A stretch of DNA of 64,000 bases from Siphonobacter sp. BAB-5405 (GCF_002872335.1 NZ_NJAG01000015.1:8-64007), one strand, 5' to 3'; positions 55,343 to 63,851 are shown, counted from the stretch's first letter. Notes: generated from the letters alone by a model not told the origin. A program made the numbers and translations.

Positions 55343-56869
55343 TTATGAATCTGTAGGCTGGTATTGCTGGTTAAAACGCATCTTCACGTAGTTGACATTT
55401 CCGAACACACTGTCACCCTGTCGATGGAGATAGCCTTCCACCCGGAAATCATTGAGGGGACCACCCGTTTTAAGCCGTACAAAGCCTTCCGGTCTAACGA
55501 CCCGTTCCAGCTTCAGGGATCGTGAATGCGTTTGAGAGAAATTTTGGGCGACCGTTATACTTTCGGAACGATCTTCAAAAAGAGCATCGCCAATGAGTTC
55601 CGAAGCATATTTATTGGTTTCAATATCCGCATTAGCATGAAAGATCTTAGTAGCCAATGTTCCTAAAAAACTTTTGACTTTGAACTCAGCCTTCGTTCCA
55701 CCCATAGAGGCGTAATAGTTGGGCAGGTTTTGCGAAATATAGACGGTAGCAATCCGGCTACTTCGAGCCGTGGCTTGAAAATCGGCATCGTGTTCGTGCA
55801 TGAAGTTCTGAGCTTCATCCGCCCATAAAAAAACGGGTCGTTCATTCTTTTGCGGATCACGCTGCTCCATGGCTCGTTGCCAGAGGTACTTAAATAGGAT
55901 CTGGCAGTCCCGCCCCACCTTGTGATAAACCTTTACGGGCAAGTTGAGGAGGATGATTTTACCCGAAAGCGAATCTTCAGGTGTGATGGTAGATTGATCG
56001 TACCGACAGAACAGGGAATAGACCGGTTCTCGAAGTAATCGGAAAAGAAATCCTGAAAAAATAAAGTCGATGATGGAGCGAGTCTTATCCGTGAGCGGAA
56101 TAAAGTTTTCCACAAAGAATTGATCAATATATTTAAAAAGCCGGGCTTGAGGGACAGCATCCAGAAGTGCCATTTCAACCTCTGGCTCCTGTTGTAAGCG
56201 TTGCTGCTCAGCAAATGACAAGCCTGTGAACCACTCTTCAGCTAGGGCATTGACTTGGTATTTGGCCCGTTCAAAGGCTTCATGAAAATGCTTGGTACCG
56301 CCGTGCTCATCGTCAGTTTTTAAGTCTTCAATGGTCTTGGGTATAGTTTGAACAATGTTATAAAGATCACTAACGGACACATGGCCGTATGCTAATTGAC
56401 AAAGGTCGATGACATTGAACATGAGCATGTCCAAGGCTGTTTCCCAAAAGGCGTCATCACTTTTACCCGCATCTTTTTCCTCGGCGGCTCGAATGACGGT
56501 CTTAAGGACATCGACCAGATTTTCGGTGAGGGAACTGCCACCGCTGGACTTAGCCGACTCATAGCGAAGAAAGTTGAACCGATGCGGGCCGCCAGGTTCC
56601 AAAATGACGAGATCACCGCTCCGCCCCGTTTGCTGGCAGTAGTCGATCCAAGATTGTTTTTCATCCGGTTTGACGGTGAGCACCAATCCGCCAAAGCCTG
56701 CCCTGAGGTATTTGAGTGCAAGCATTCTACCCGAGCCCGAGGTCTTGCCGGAGCCAATGCCTCCAAAAATTTGTACCCCTTCGACGGCATGGCGAATGGT
56801 CCAGTACCCGCGTCCTGCTGACGCGTCCAGCGTCAGGATGGGCTGGTCGAGATCACATACGTACTTCAT
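55343..56869 (-). CDS. Type IV coupling protein (VirD4/TraD-like)
   Basis: A 508-residue P-loop ATPase. Walker A is F35-GGIGSGKTS44 in VQIFGGIGSGKTSGSGRML; Walker B lies in RPVFLWADEAQNF; the motif SSRIATVYISQNLPNYY is the conserved sensor region of TraG/VirD4. It has no N-terminal membrane helices, so it likely needs the membrane protein encoded next to it. It brings the relaxase-DNA complex to the pore. No other mating-pore genes are in the element. Confidence 0.87.
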   Translation of the reverse strand: MKYVCDLDQPILTLDASAGRGYWTIRHAVEGVQIFGGIGSGKTSGSGRMLALKYLRAGFGGLVLTVKPDEKQSWIDYCQQTGRSGDLVILEPGGPHRFNFLRYESAKSSGGSSLTENLVDVLKTVIRAAEEKDAGKSDDAFWETALDMLMFNVIDLCQLAYGHVSVSDLYNIVQTIPKTIEDLKTDDEHGGTKHFHEAFERAKYQVNALAEEWFTGLSFAEQQRLQQEPEVEMALLDAVPQARLFKYIDQFFVENFIPLTDKTRSIIDFIFSGFLFRLLREPVYSLFCRYDQSTITPEDSLSGKIILLNLPVKVYHKVGRDCQILFKYLWQRAMEQRDPQKNERPVFLWADEAQNFMHEHDADFQATARSSRIATVYISQNLPNYYASMGGTKAEFKVKSFLGTLATKIFHANADIETNKYASELIGDALFEDRSESITVAQNFSQTHSRSLKLERVVRPEGFVRLKTGGPLNDFRVEGYLHRQGDSVFGNVNYVKMRFNQQYQPTDS

Positions 56870-57304
56870 CGGTTTGGGTGGGCTTACGTAAACGTACTGG
56901 AAAGTATTAGTACTGGTGATTAGTATTCGCCGAGGAAAAGATCATGCGGTCAGAACCGACCATACAAAAAAAGAGCCTTAGTCGAACGATAGATCGGTAG
57001 AATGGCATGGCGGATAGGTTTATAAAGGGATTATAAATACTCAAAATAATTCCCTTTTTTAATTGCCGCTGAGAAGTCCAAAGCAAAGCCACTTTCCACC
57101 AAACGAATACTTCTTTTCTCTTAAAGAAAGCTCTTAAATAAAAACCTATTAACCATCATTCAATAGCTTATTCATTCACAAAAGTGACTTTAATTCAAAA
57201 CTTTATATAACTAAATAAATTTTAATAAGTATATTTATTTGGCAGTATTCGTGATTTGTAATTATTTGTAATGTCTCTTATCTAGGGTATTTACCCATCC
57301 GCTA
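56870..57304. other. Gap between coupling protein and kinase genes
   Basis: About 435 bp with divergent promoters expected for both neighbours. AT-rich, no gene, no strong hairpin. Confidence 0.5.
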
Positions 57305-59038
57305 GTGGTTTATTTTCTACGTTTAATTCTTATTTATGTAGTATTTTCCCTTTGTCCTTACGATAGCTATGGACAATCGGATTCTGCGGTTTTTGCTATC
57401 CCCAAAGGAGTTAAGCCCATCATTGGAAAAACAAATTATACCCGCTTACTAGATACTCAATTAGGGTATCGTGAAGCAGTAGCAAAGAAGGACTCGGATC
57501 AAATAGGTGAAGTGTGTTATTTGCTTGGTAAACGTTACGTCGCACTCGGCGATTACTTAGCTGCCAATCAGTGGTTTTTCCGAAGCTTACGAATCAGAGA
57601 GCCGAAGGGATATTCCGAAGCCGTGGGGAAGGTCTACACCCGGTTATCGGAAAATCATTACATCGCTAATCATTTTAAGGAAGCCAGACTATACGCTCGT
57701 CGGGCCTTGATCAACCATCAGCATGTCCATTCGTTGCGAGGCTTGGTATCTTCTCACATGGTTTTATCAGGTGCTTATGAACGTGGCTATGAGTGCTATA
57801 AAGAAAAGGATAAACGTAAGGCCGCTATCTACTTAGACAGTGCCTATTACTGTGAAAGAGAGGTCTTAAAATATGCCCGTGCCATGGAACCTTCTAGTGA
57901 GCTTGCAAATGTCTATACGATCTTTTCTGCTAGATATAGTAAAAGCGATCCAGTGAGGGCCTTACACTACGCCCATTATGCCCTTGCGGTGTATACCAAG
58001 CAGCACGATTACAATGGCATTTTCAATACGCAGTTGAAGTTGGTAACTATTTACACCCGCCAGGGAAAATTTGATCTAGCATTGGCAGCGTTGCAGAAAG
58101 CTCAAAAGCTCGCCAAAGAGCATCAACGCTTAGACTTTTTGCACAGTATAGATCTGGAAAGGGTGTCTATGGAGCTCTCCCAAAGCAAAGGACAGTGGAA
58201 AGAAGCTTTTCAGCATTTGGAAAAAGTGCATACGTATGAATTAGCCGCTCTTTCAACTGACCGGGATGGATCCTTGGCTCGGTTAGAAATTGAATACGAA
58301 ACGCAAAAAAAAGAACTTCTCTTACAGTCAAAAAACGATGAATTAGCTCGGCGTAATCAATTCATCGTACTCATATCTATATTGCTTTTATTGACGTTAG
58401 TCATCACTGTTGTGTTTTTTCGATTGTTTCAAAAGAATCGCCGCATCAGTCGCTGGAACGCTGGACTCGTCAGCGAGCAAAACCATCGCGTCAAGAATAA
58501 TCTTCAAGTGGTATCCAGCTTGCTGAGTTTATATCTCAATCGGCTTTCGGATCCAATGGCTAAACAAGCCGTAGAAGAAAGCCAGCTTCGGGTGCAGGCG
58601 ATGGCCGTGCTGCATCGCAAGCTGTATGATGGAGAGCAACTCGTCAAGGTGAATTTGGCCACGTATATACCTGATCTAGTAGATGGAATCTTACAGACGT
58701 ACGGCTTTGGAACGCTTCAACCCGTTTACCAGCTTCAACCCATCTGGTTGCACGTCGATCGATCTGTTCCTCTAGGCTTGATGATCAATGAATTAGTCGT
58801 CAACGCTTGCAAATACGCGTTTACCGATACGGTAACTCCATCCCTGTCCATTACGTGTAAGCACGAGGGATCATGTGTTTTGCTTACCGTCGCTGATAAC
58901 GGACCTGGCTTTTCAGAGGATCCTACTACCTCATCCTTTGGTATGTGGCTCATTGCTATCCTAGCCGAACAACTGGATGGAGCGTACGAATTTCATCATC
59001 ACTCCGGAACTACGTTTTGTTTATCCTTTAATGGCTAA
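57305..59038 (+). CDS. Sensor histidine kinase with TPR region (HisKA_2 type)
   Basis: A 577-residue protein with a GTG start and a signal-like N-terminus (MVYFLRLILIYVVFSLCPYD). Residues about 40-340 are helical TPR-like repeats (ALAALQKAQKLAKEHQRL), probably periplasmic. A membrane helix follows (QFIVLISILLLLTLVITVVF). The cytosolic kinase has the phosphate-accepting His in SEQNHRVKNNLQVV (about residue 394), the N box MINELVVNACKYAF and the G1 box VADNGPGFSE. It forms a two-gene unit with the response regulator 3 bp downstream. The signal is unknown. Confidence 0.9.
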   Translation: MVYFLRLILIYVVFSLCPYDSYGQSDSAVFAIPKGVKPIIGKTNYTRLLDTQLGYREAVAKKDSDQIGEVCYLLGKRYVALGDYLAANQWFFRSLRIREPKGYSEAVGKVYTRLSENHYIANHFKEARLYARRALINHQHVHSLRGLVSSHMVLSGAYERGYECYKEKDKRKAAIYLDSAYYCEREVLKYARAMEPSSELANVYTIFSARYSKSDPVRALHYAHYALAVYTKQHDYNGIFNTQLKLVTIYTRQGKFDLALAALQKAQKLAKEHQRLDFLHSIDLERVSMELSQSKGQWKEAFQHLEKVHTYELAALSTDRDGSLARLEIEYETQKKELLLQSKNDELARRNQFIVLISILLLLTLVITVVFFRLFQKNRRISRWNAGLVSEQNHRVKNNLQVVSSLLSLYLNRLSDPMAKQAVEESQLRVQAMAVLHRKLYDGEQLVKVNLATYIPDLVDGILQTYGFGTLQPVYQLQPIWLHVDRSVPLGLMINELVVNACKYAFTDTVTPSLSITCKHEGSCVLLTVADNGPGFSEDPTTSSFGMWLIAILAEQLDGAYEFHHHSGTTFCLSFNG

Positions 59039-59041
59039 AGC

Positions 59042-59791
59042 ATGGAAGCACTGCGAATCCTTATTTTTGAAGACGAGTTAATGGTAGCTCACGATATCCG
59101 TGAGAATTTAATTAGATCCGGCTATGAGGTGAGCGGCATTGCTCGGACGCTTGAAAAGGCCCTGGGTATTTTAGAAAACTCTCCTACCGATATTCTACTA
59201 GTAGATATACAGCTCAATGGCCCCTTGGATGGAATAGAGATCGTGGAACGACTTTCAAGTCAGTATTCGATTCCGGTCATTTACCTGACCGCTCACTCCG
59301 ATATGAAGGTGTTACATCGGGCCAAGCAAACTAATCCATCCGCCTACCTGATCAAACCGTTTCGAATGGCGGAACTACCGCTTCAAATAGAATTGGCCAT
59401 TCATAACTTTTATCAACACCCGCTTTTGAATCCGACGAAGAAAAGCGATGGATTCCTTTTGTCAGTCGGGGGTATTTTCATCCGGGTCTTCAATCACGAA
59501 ATTATTTACATTGAAGCGAAAGGACCCGCTTCCCGGTTTCATCTAACGGAAGAGGGGTATCATCGTATTCATCCGCATCGAAAGGTGGAGCTTTACGCAA
59601 ACCTTGGCTACCTCTTTGAACATCATTTGACTGACAATTTTTATCGTTTGTCCAAATCAGAAGGCATCAACTTGGATCATGTCAACGGAATTGAAGGGGA
59701 CGAAGTACTATGTAGCGGATATCGTATTGCTATTCCTACGGGTAAACGAAAATCACTGCTTGAACAGTTCTGCATCATCAAAGCTCGGTAG
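59042..59791 (+). CDS. LytTR-type response regulator
   Basis: A 249-residue protein. The receiver domain starts MEALRILIFEDELMVAHDIR with acidic pocket E10-D11 and phospho-acceptor D55 in DILLVDIQLNG; the signalling Thr/Lys are in VIYLTAHSD and AYLIKPFR. The C-terminal LytTR domain has IIYIEAKGPASRFHLTEEG and NFYRLSKSEGINLDHVNGI. It would bind DNA and is probably controlled by the kinase upstream. Targets are unknown. Confidence 0.92.
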   Translation: MEALRILIFEDELMVAHDIRENLIRSGYEVSGIARTLEKALGILENSPTDILLVDIQLNGPLDGIEIVERLSSQYSIPVIYLTAHSDMKVLHRAKQTNPSAYLIKPFRMAELPLQIELAIHNFYQHPLLNPTKKSDGFLLSVGGIFIRVFNHEIIYIEAKGPASRFHLTEEGYHRIHPHRKVELYANLGYLFEHHLTDNFYRLSKSEGINLDHVNGIEGDEVLCSGYRIAIPTGKRKSLLEQFCIIKAR

Positions 59792-60043
59792 ATTTCGTGG
59801 TAAGGTTACCGATGGTTCTGCCAAAAAGGAAGAGAAGGGGGCAAAAGTAAGAGGTGCCAATTGATAGGAAAGACCCGTATAGGGTTTAAAGGATTTAAGA
59901 TTTTTGACCCAAGAAGGAGTTTCTGTGGAAGCCATTAATGCCCTCCAACTAACGGCCTCGTTACGCTCTTCTGCGATATTTTTTTCAAATTGATCTTTAT
60001 CGCCATCCAACACAGTCTCAAGTAGATAGGTCTCACAGTCCAT
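59753..60043 (-). CDS. Possible small hypothetical protein
   Basis: A 96-residue frame starting MDCETYLLETVLDGDKDQFE and containing EKNIAEERNEAVSWRALMAS. The N-terminal half looks like a real helical protein; the C-terminal end overlaps the response regulator by 39 bp. No family recognised. Could be a remnant. Confidence 0.35.
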   Translation of the reverse strand: MDCETYLLETVLDGDKDQFEKNIAEERNEAVSWRALMASTETPSWVKNLKSFKPYTGLSYQLAPLTFAPFSSFLAEPSVTLPRNLPSFDDAELFKQ

Positions 60044-60098
60044 TCATCACCCCGTAAAATACATAAAGTCTGATTGTAGCTTACCAGAAAAACGTACT

Positions 60099-60761
60099 AT
60101 GTCAAGCGTTAAAACCTTTTTTAGCATGGATAACCCAGAAGATCCCTCCAAAGAACACGCATTTCCGGCAGGATTTGAATTTATAGAAGAAATGGCCAAA
60201 GAAGCCCGTGAAAAGATTAAAGTACTGGATAAACAACTCGATCGAACCCCTCGCGAGATGGATACTCCTCAGTCCCCTGTACCCAGGTATAATCCTCCCG
60301 GATTTTTGAAGCCCGTAAAACCTATAAATCCAGCTCATGTGGTATATGACCTAGAGAAGAAAAAGGAGACTATTGAAGCGGATGTAAACAAACGCGTAGA
60401 GCATTTAATTGAAAAGTTTGACCTTGACGATGAGACTGCCAAACAGCTGCGTCAGGCGACGCTACATACGCTTCATCCAAATCCCTTTGAGGGAAAATCA
60501 AAGAAGGAGATGGAGATGTTGTCGAAGGTAAAAAAAGATATTAATTATTCTCAGGATTATATGATACAGCGAAAACGAAACTTTCAGCAAGAAGAAAAAG
60601 AAAAGCCATCCTTCATACGTGAAGAAGCATCAAAAGAGAAGAAACCATTTTCAATCTCCCTTAGATTTACGCAATCACTTAGCTATACGAAAGTTCAGGA
60701 ATCTAATTTACCCGGAATACGCCCAAATAATAGTAAGGGTAAAGACCTGCCAGGTAAGTAA
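60099..60761 (+). CDS. Charged hypothetical protein
   Basis: A 220-residue, mostly helical, charged protein starting MSSVKTFFSMDNPEDPSKEH. Features are AGFEFIEEMAKEAREKIKVL, a Pro-rich stretch (DTPQSPVPRYNPPGF) and DLEKKKETIEADVNKRVEHL, then Lys-rich coiled-coil-like end. No family recognised. No signal peptide. It ends 4 bp before the stop codon of the next gene on the other strand. Confidence 0.68.
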   Translation: MSSVKTFFSMDNPEDPSKEHAFPAGFEFIEEMAKEAREKIKVLDKQLDRTPREMDTPQSPVPRYNPPGFLKPVKPINPAHVVYDLEKKKETIEADVNKRVEHLIEKFDLDDETAKQLRQATLHTLHPNPFEGKSKKEMEMLSKVKKDINYSQDYMIQRKRNFQQEEKEKPSFIREEASKEKKPFSISLRFTQSLSYTKVQESNLPGIRPNNSKGKDLPGK

Positions 60762-60765
60762 TAGC

Positions 60766-61035
60766 TTATTTGGATGGAGGGTCTATATCCCGTTTTTTAT
60801 CAGGAGGCGACGAACGATTGCCTTTGCTAAGACGATCTTCTTTAAGCCAGGACGGCATTTTCGCTTTGACTTGTTCCGATAGATACTGTTGACGGCCCTC
60901 TCGCATGCCTTACAAGCGAGGACTATTTCCTTGAAGGGTCGATAACTTCTCGGCCAGTTCAGGCAAGTGCTGGGCCAGCAGGTAGCTGTCATTGAAGCCT
61001 TTGATATAGTCAGGATGGATGGGATATTCTTCCAT
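60766..61035 (-). pseudogene. Small conserved gene with an in-frame TAA
   Basis: A continuous 90-codon frame begins MEEYPIHPDYIKGFNDSYLL AQ and reads HLPELAEKLSTLQGNSPRL, then a TAA at 60910-60912, then GMREGRQQYLSEQVKAKMPS and W LKEDRLSKGNRSSPPDKK. Both halves look coding and in frame. The start codon lies one base after the stop codon of the upstream HTH gene, so they are translationally coupled. A one-base change (for example GAA or CAA to TAA) would explain the stop. The first part alone would be a 41-residue peptide. Confidence 0.6.
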
Positions 61036-61036
61036 A

Positions 61037-61306
61037 TTAGAACGTATTGCGAGCATTACTATTCAGATAGTCATCAATGGAATGCCTATCGTATAGAATG
61101 ATCTTCTTCTGCGGCTGCGAGAATCGAATTTTCCCTTCATCCCGAAGCTTTTGAAGCGTTGTTTTCGATTTGATTCCAAGCAATCTCATGGCTTCGCTGT
61201 CATCTACCCAACGACTATTCACTTGGGACGAAGTTTCTCTCAAGCGGGTAACAACTTGATCAACCAGTTCGTAAAAGGCGGCTTCTTCGAGGCAAATAAC
61301 TTGCAT
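61037..61306 (-). CDS. Helix-turn-helix DNA-binding protein
   Basis: An 89-residue protein typical of Bacteroidota mobile elements: an N-terminal helix (AAFYELVDQVVTRLRETSSQ) and a MerR-like winged helix (WVDDSEAMRLLGIKSKTTLQ then KLRDEGKIRFSQPQKKI). The final DRHSIDDYLNS helix completes the domain. Possibly an excisionase or a regulator of nearby genes. Confidence 0.9.
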   Translation of the reverse strand: MQVICLEEAAFYELVDQVVTRLRETSSQVNSRWVDDSEAMRLLGIKSKTTLQKLRDEGKIRFSQPQKKIILYDRHSIDDYLNSNARNTF

Positions 61307-61494
61307 GGGTAAGATTGCTAATGCGATATTCGAACATACAAAATCTCTCGCATCGCAACAAGCATTTGACTAGAGAAGTGCTGGAGTCCTAATTTCTATT
61401 AACTTCCTCGATTGAAGTGATTTATAATCTGTAACCCGATTTAATAATCAACGAGGTTAGAAAAAGTAGTGCTTAGTGAGTAACCATAGTTCCT

Positions 61495-62520
61495 TTAAAA
61501 TTCTATGGTAAATTCCCAACCTAGATTTTGCAGTTTTTCTTTTACTTGGTTTAGAGAGCTTATTAATGCCTCAAAGGTCGGAGGGTTTTCTTCGTAGATC
61601 ATTTCCTCCAGCATCTTTTTATAATCATCGGACCAGGCAGGAATTAGCTGATCGGGTGGAATGGGATTCAGCGATTTAGGGTTATGAAGATTATAATCAA
61701 CATTTCCAACCTTGGAAAAAGTAAATCGGTGCGAAACGATGGTCTGGTAGAGCTCTTGATTTTGTAAAGCTTGATCAGCAATTTCTGTTTGAGAGAGATG
61801 ATGAACATCGTATAGATGGCGGCTTAGCCGATCAACTCTTATCTTTTCCGGTGGACGATGAAATTCTTCGTGAAGTAGAAATAATTTTTCTAAAAATGTC
61901 CGCTCCGCATCAACCGTAGGTATCTCAACAAGTGGAGCCGCGAAATCGCTTTCTGCATAAAGTTCGTCCACTAGTGAACCGAAACGGCAAGGGGTAAACG
62001 GTTCACGAAGGGAACGACAACCGATTTCAATTTGCACGCGTGGTTGAACATAGCCAGGTGTTGAAATAATAGGAGGATAATGAACTTCAATGATCCTTGG
62101 GTCCTGATCACTATCTGCTGCGGGTACAACTTGCAAAATCGCATCTTCCAATCCGTTTTCTGAGAATCTTTGTTGTAATTCTTCAAAGAAGGGGCCGGTT
62201 GTATATTCTCCTGCTGCTTTTCGTAAGGCGGTTCTTTGGCTTTTGGTAAGTTCTCCCTTAAAACCCAGGAAGGCTCGATCTATGGCTAAATCAATATCTT
62301 CAGAGAAGCGATGAATGAGCTTCCATGCTTTACTCAGGGAAGTGCCCCCTTTAAATACCAGATGAGGAGCTACCTCCATTTGAAAAATGATGGCCAGGGT
62401 TTGAGTGACCCACCAATCTTTTTCTACAGCAAAGGCAGGCATTCCAGTCTGATTGCTGATCGCTTGAAAAATGGCTTCCTTGTCAGAAGCAGGAAGCTGG
62501 TAAAAAGGATTGGAGGTCAT
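61495..62520 (-). CDS. abiEii: AbiEii-type nucleotidyltransferase toxin
   Basis: A 341-residue protein with AVEKDWWVTQTLAIIFQ, then VFKGGTSLSKAW and FSEDIDLAIDRAFLG, the GGTS...K and E-D-I-D motifs of the DNA polymerase beta-like nucleotidyltransferases of the AbiEii/AbiGii family. In the described systems it acts by transferring nucleotides to tRNA and blocking growth. It starts one base after the stop codon of the antitoxin gene. Confidence 0.92.
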   Translation of the reverse strand: MTSNPFYQLPASDKEAIFQAISNQTGMPAFAVEKDWWVTQTLAIIFQMEVAPHLVFKGGTSLSKAWKLIHRFSEDIDLAIDRAFLGFKGELTKSQRTALRKAAGEYTTGPFFEELQQRFSENGLEDAILQVVPAADSDQDPRIIEVHYPPIISTPGYVQPRVQIEIGCRSLREPFTPCRFGSLVDELYAESDFAAPLVEIPTVDAERTFLEKLFLLHEEFHRPPEKIRVDRLSRHLYDVHHLSQTEIADQALQNQELYQTIVSHRFTFSKVGNVDYNLHNPKSLNPIPPDQLIPAWSDDYKKMLEEMIYEENPPTFEALISSLNQVKEKLQNLGWEFTIEF

Positions 62521-62521
62521 C

Positions 62522-63115
62522 TTATAAAGCCTTTTTCATTATTTTTTGAATCCATACTGGAGCTAAAGCAATATCATGCACTAAATCGGCAAAGCTTTCC
62601 TTTTTAAGCAATGCTATGATTTTTTTCTCTTCTTGCTCACTAACCTTCCCATTGCCTAGCTCTTTTAAGGCCTGAATCACCAGTCGGCTAGTTTTTCCTT
62701 TAGCAAGCAAGTTCTTAGGAGTCGTTTTTTTTAACTTAATGGTTCGCTTGCCCACTTTGATTTCGCGTGGAGAACCGTCCGTGAGTAAGACTACCTTCAT
62801 CGGAATCTGGGTACTTAGCCCCAAGGCATTCAAGGCATAAGTCCCACTGGGAACGGTTCTAATTTTATCGCGTTTGGCAATGGCTTCAGCCACTTCTTCC
62901 GCAGACGGTAATACGGAGCCGATGAGTTTGTTTTGCTTTGGTCTTACGTAGATTCCTTGAGCAACCCGAACAAGTAGCTTTTTGTCTTCTAGCCGATCTA
63001 GTGCTTTTCTCACCGCTTCAGAGGAACCATAACTAGCAAAATCCTCTGGAAAGAGGAGCACTCCCCTCTGTTTGGACTTAATACTTTTTTCTATCTGTTT
63101 TTCAACGATTTGCAT
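62522..63115 (-). CDS. abiEi: AbiEi-type antitoxin
   Basis: A 197-residue protein. The N-terminal winged helix (GVLLFPEDFASYGSSEAVRK then ALDRLEDKKLLVRVAQGIYV) binds DNA; the C-terminal part contains VPSGTYALNALGLSTQIPMK, typical of DUF6088/AbiEi proteins. It neutralises the toxin and represses its own operon. A 19-bp-arm palindrome lies directly upstream, a good operator. Confidence 0.92.
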   Translation of the reverse strand: MQIVEKQIEKSIKSKQRGVLLFPEDFASYGSSEAVRKALDRLEDKKLLVRVAQGIYVRPKQNKLIGSVLPSAEEVAEAIAKRDKIRTVPSGTYALNALGLSTQIPMKVVLLTDGSPREIKVGKRTIKLKKTTPKNLLAKGKTSRLVIQALKELGNGKVSEQEEKKIIALLKKESFADLVHDIALAPVWIQKIMKKAL

Positions 63116-63127
63116 ATTTATATAACC

Positions 63128-63209
63128 TATATTTCTGTCACAAATTTAGTAATAATTTGTGACAGAAATATATCTATCATATGTCACAAATTTTGTCAAG
63201 ATATGTGAC
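63128..63209 (-). promoter_or_regulatory. AbiE promoter/operator
   Basis: Perfect 19-bp arms lie at 63128-63146 and 63154-63172 with a 7-bp spacer (core CTGTCACAAAT / ATTTGTGACAG). A second weaker dyad with TGTCACAAA and TGTGACG is at 63183-63210. On the minus strand a TAAATTTG box (63141-63148), matching TAnnTTTG, lies inside the palindrome. Binding of AbiEi here would block the promoter. Confidence 0.8.
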
Positions 63210-63210
63210 G

Positions 63211-63642
63211 AAATCTTGTGTACATTAAGGAATTTGGAGCTTATCAGAGAGAGAAAGGTATTTTAAGCAATGTAAAAGTGCATTTAGTAAGAAATTGGCA
63301 ACTGCTCTTACATGATCCAAGTACTATCGAAAGCAGATGGGTAACAGAAGCATATAATCTTCTATGCTTTCAGATAAGGTAAGGCAAATGACAGTTTGTA
63401 TACTAGAAATCAACCAAAGGTTCTAATTCTGTCAATTGAGAAAGCCTTGTCATTTCGACTTATCTTATTTAATGAAGGCTTCAAGGAAAAGTCGTTTATC
63501 TTAATTATACTTGGAATATATGTACGCAAGAAAATTGAGAAAGCAGAAAACTGAATGGAAGCTAAGTTTCGATTTATCTTTCAGTGAAGAGGAAAACACT
63601 CAAATGAAAAGAAAATAGTCAGTTGAAATAAAAAATATTTTC
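63211..63642. other. Gap between AbiE and the right end
   Basis: About 430 bp, AT-rich, without a gene or strong hairpin. No coding signal is seen in any frame. Confidence 0.5.
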
Positions 63643-63664
63643 CTTGTGCAAATCTTGTGCAAAT
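63643..63664. promoter_or_regulatory. Candidate integrase arm-type binding sites, right
   Basis: Two tandem 11-bp units CTTGTGCAAAT, identical and in the same orientation to 12418-12439. They lie 44 bp inside the right attachment site. Confidence 0.65.
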
Positions 63665-63700
63665 AAAAAAGCACTTACAAGTTTTATCTCGTAAGTGCTT
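63664..63700 (-). terminator. Element-borne terminator behind tRNA-Asn
   Basis: Perfect 10-bp arms AAGCACTTAC (63669-63678) and GTAAGTGCTT (63691-63700), with an A-run that reads as a T-run on the minus strand. It now ends the tRNA-Asn transcript and shares the CACTTAC core with the displaced terminator at the left end. Confidence 0.75.
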
Positions 63701-63707
63701 GATTACT

Positions 63708-63755
63708 AGGCTCCCGAAGCTGGGCTCGAACCAGCGACCCTCTGATTAACAGTCA
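63708..63755. repeat. attR: Right attachment site (48-bp direct repeat)
   Basis: Identical over 48 bp to 12267-12314. This copy forms the 3' part of the complete tRNA-Asn, so the element restores the tRNA it enters. Confidence 0.92.
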
Positions 63756-63784
63756 GATGCTCTAACCGACTGAGCTATTCGGGA
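63711..63784 (-). tRNA. tRNA-Asn (anticodon GTT)
   Basis: The minus strand folds as a cloverleaf: acceptor TCCCGAA pairs with TTCGGGA, then discriminator G; D arm AGCTCAGTCGGTTAGAGC; anticodon stem CTGA/TCAG with loop CTGTTAA and anticodon GTT; T arm with GGTTCGAGCCC. No CCA is encoded. Its 3' half is the insertion site of the element. Confidence 0.97.
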
Positions 63785-63851
63785 CTGCGTTGAAAGCGAG
63801 TGCAAAACTAAGGCATCAGACAGCCTAACGCAAGTATTTTGTGAAAAAAAT

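Larger units (their letters stand above)
12267..63755. mobile_element. Integrative mobilizable element in tRNA-Asn
   Basis: The two ends carry an identical 48-bp stretch of the tRNA-Asn 3' part. A tyrosine integrase starts 145 bp inside the left copy and reads inward. Matching 22-bp paired repeats lie just inside both ends (12418 and 63643). The content is typical accessory DNA: relaxase, coupling protein, antirestriction, defence and toxin genes. No VirB4, VirB6 or other mating-pore proteins are seen, so it is more likely mobilizable than self-transmissible. Length about 51.5 kb. Confidence 0.9.

Noticed and set aside
60783-60992. 69-residue frame on the minus strand
   Set aside because: It is a shifted-frame shadow of the nonsense-broken small gene at 60766-61035, which reads far more like protein.
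12267-63755. CRISPR array
   Set aside because: No regularly spaced repeat with unique spacers was seen anywhere; direct repeats found are attachment-related or protein-repeat DNA.
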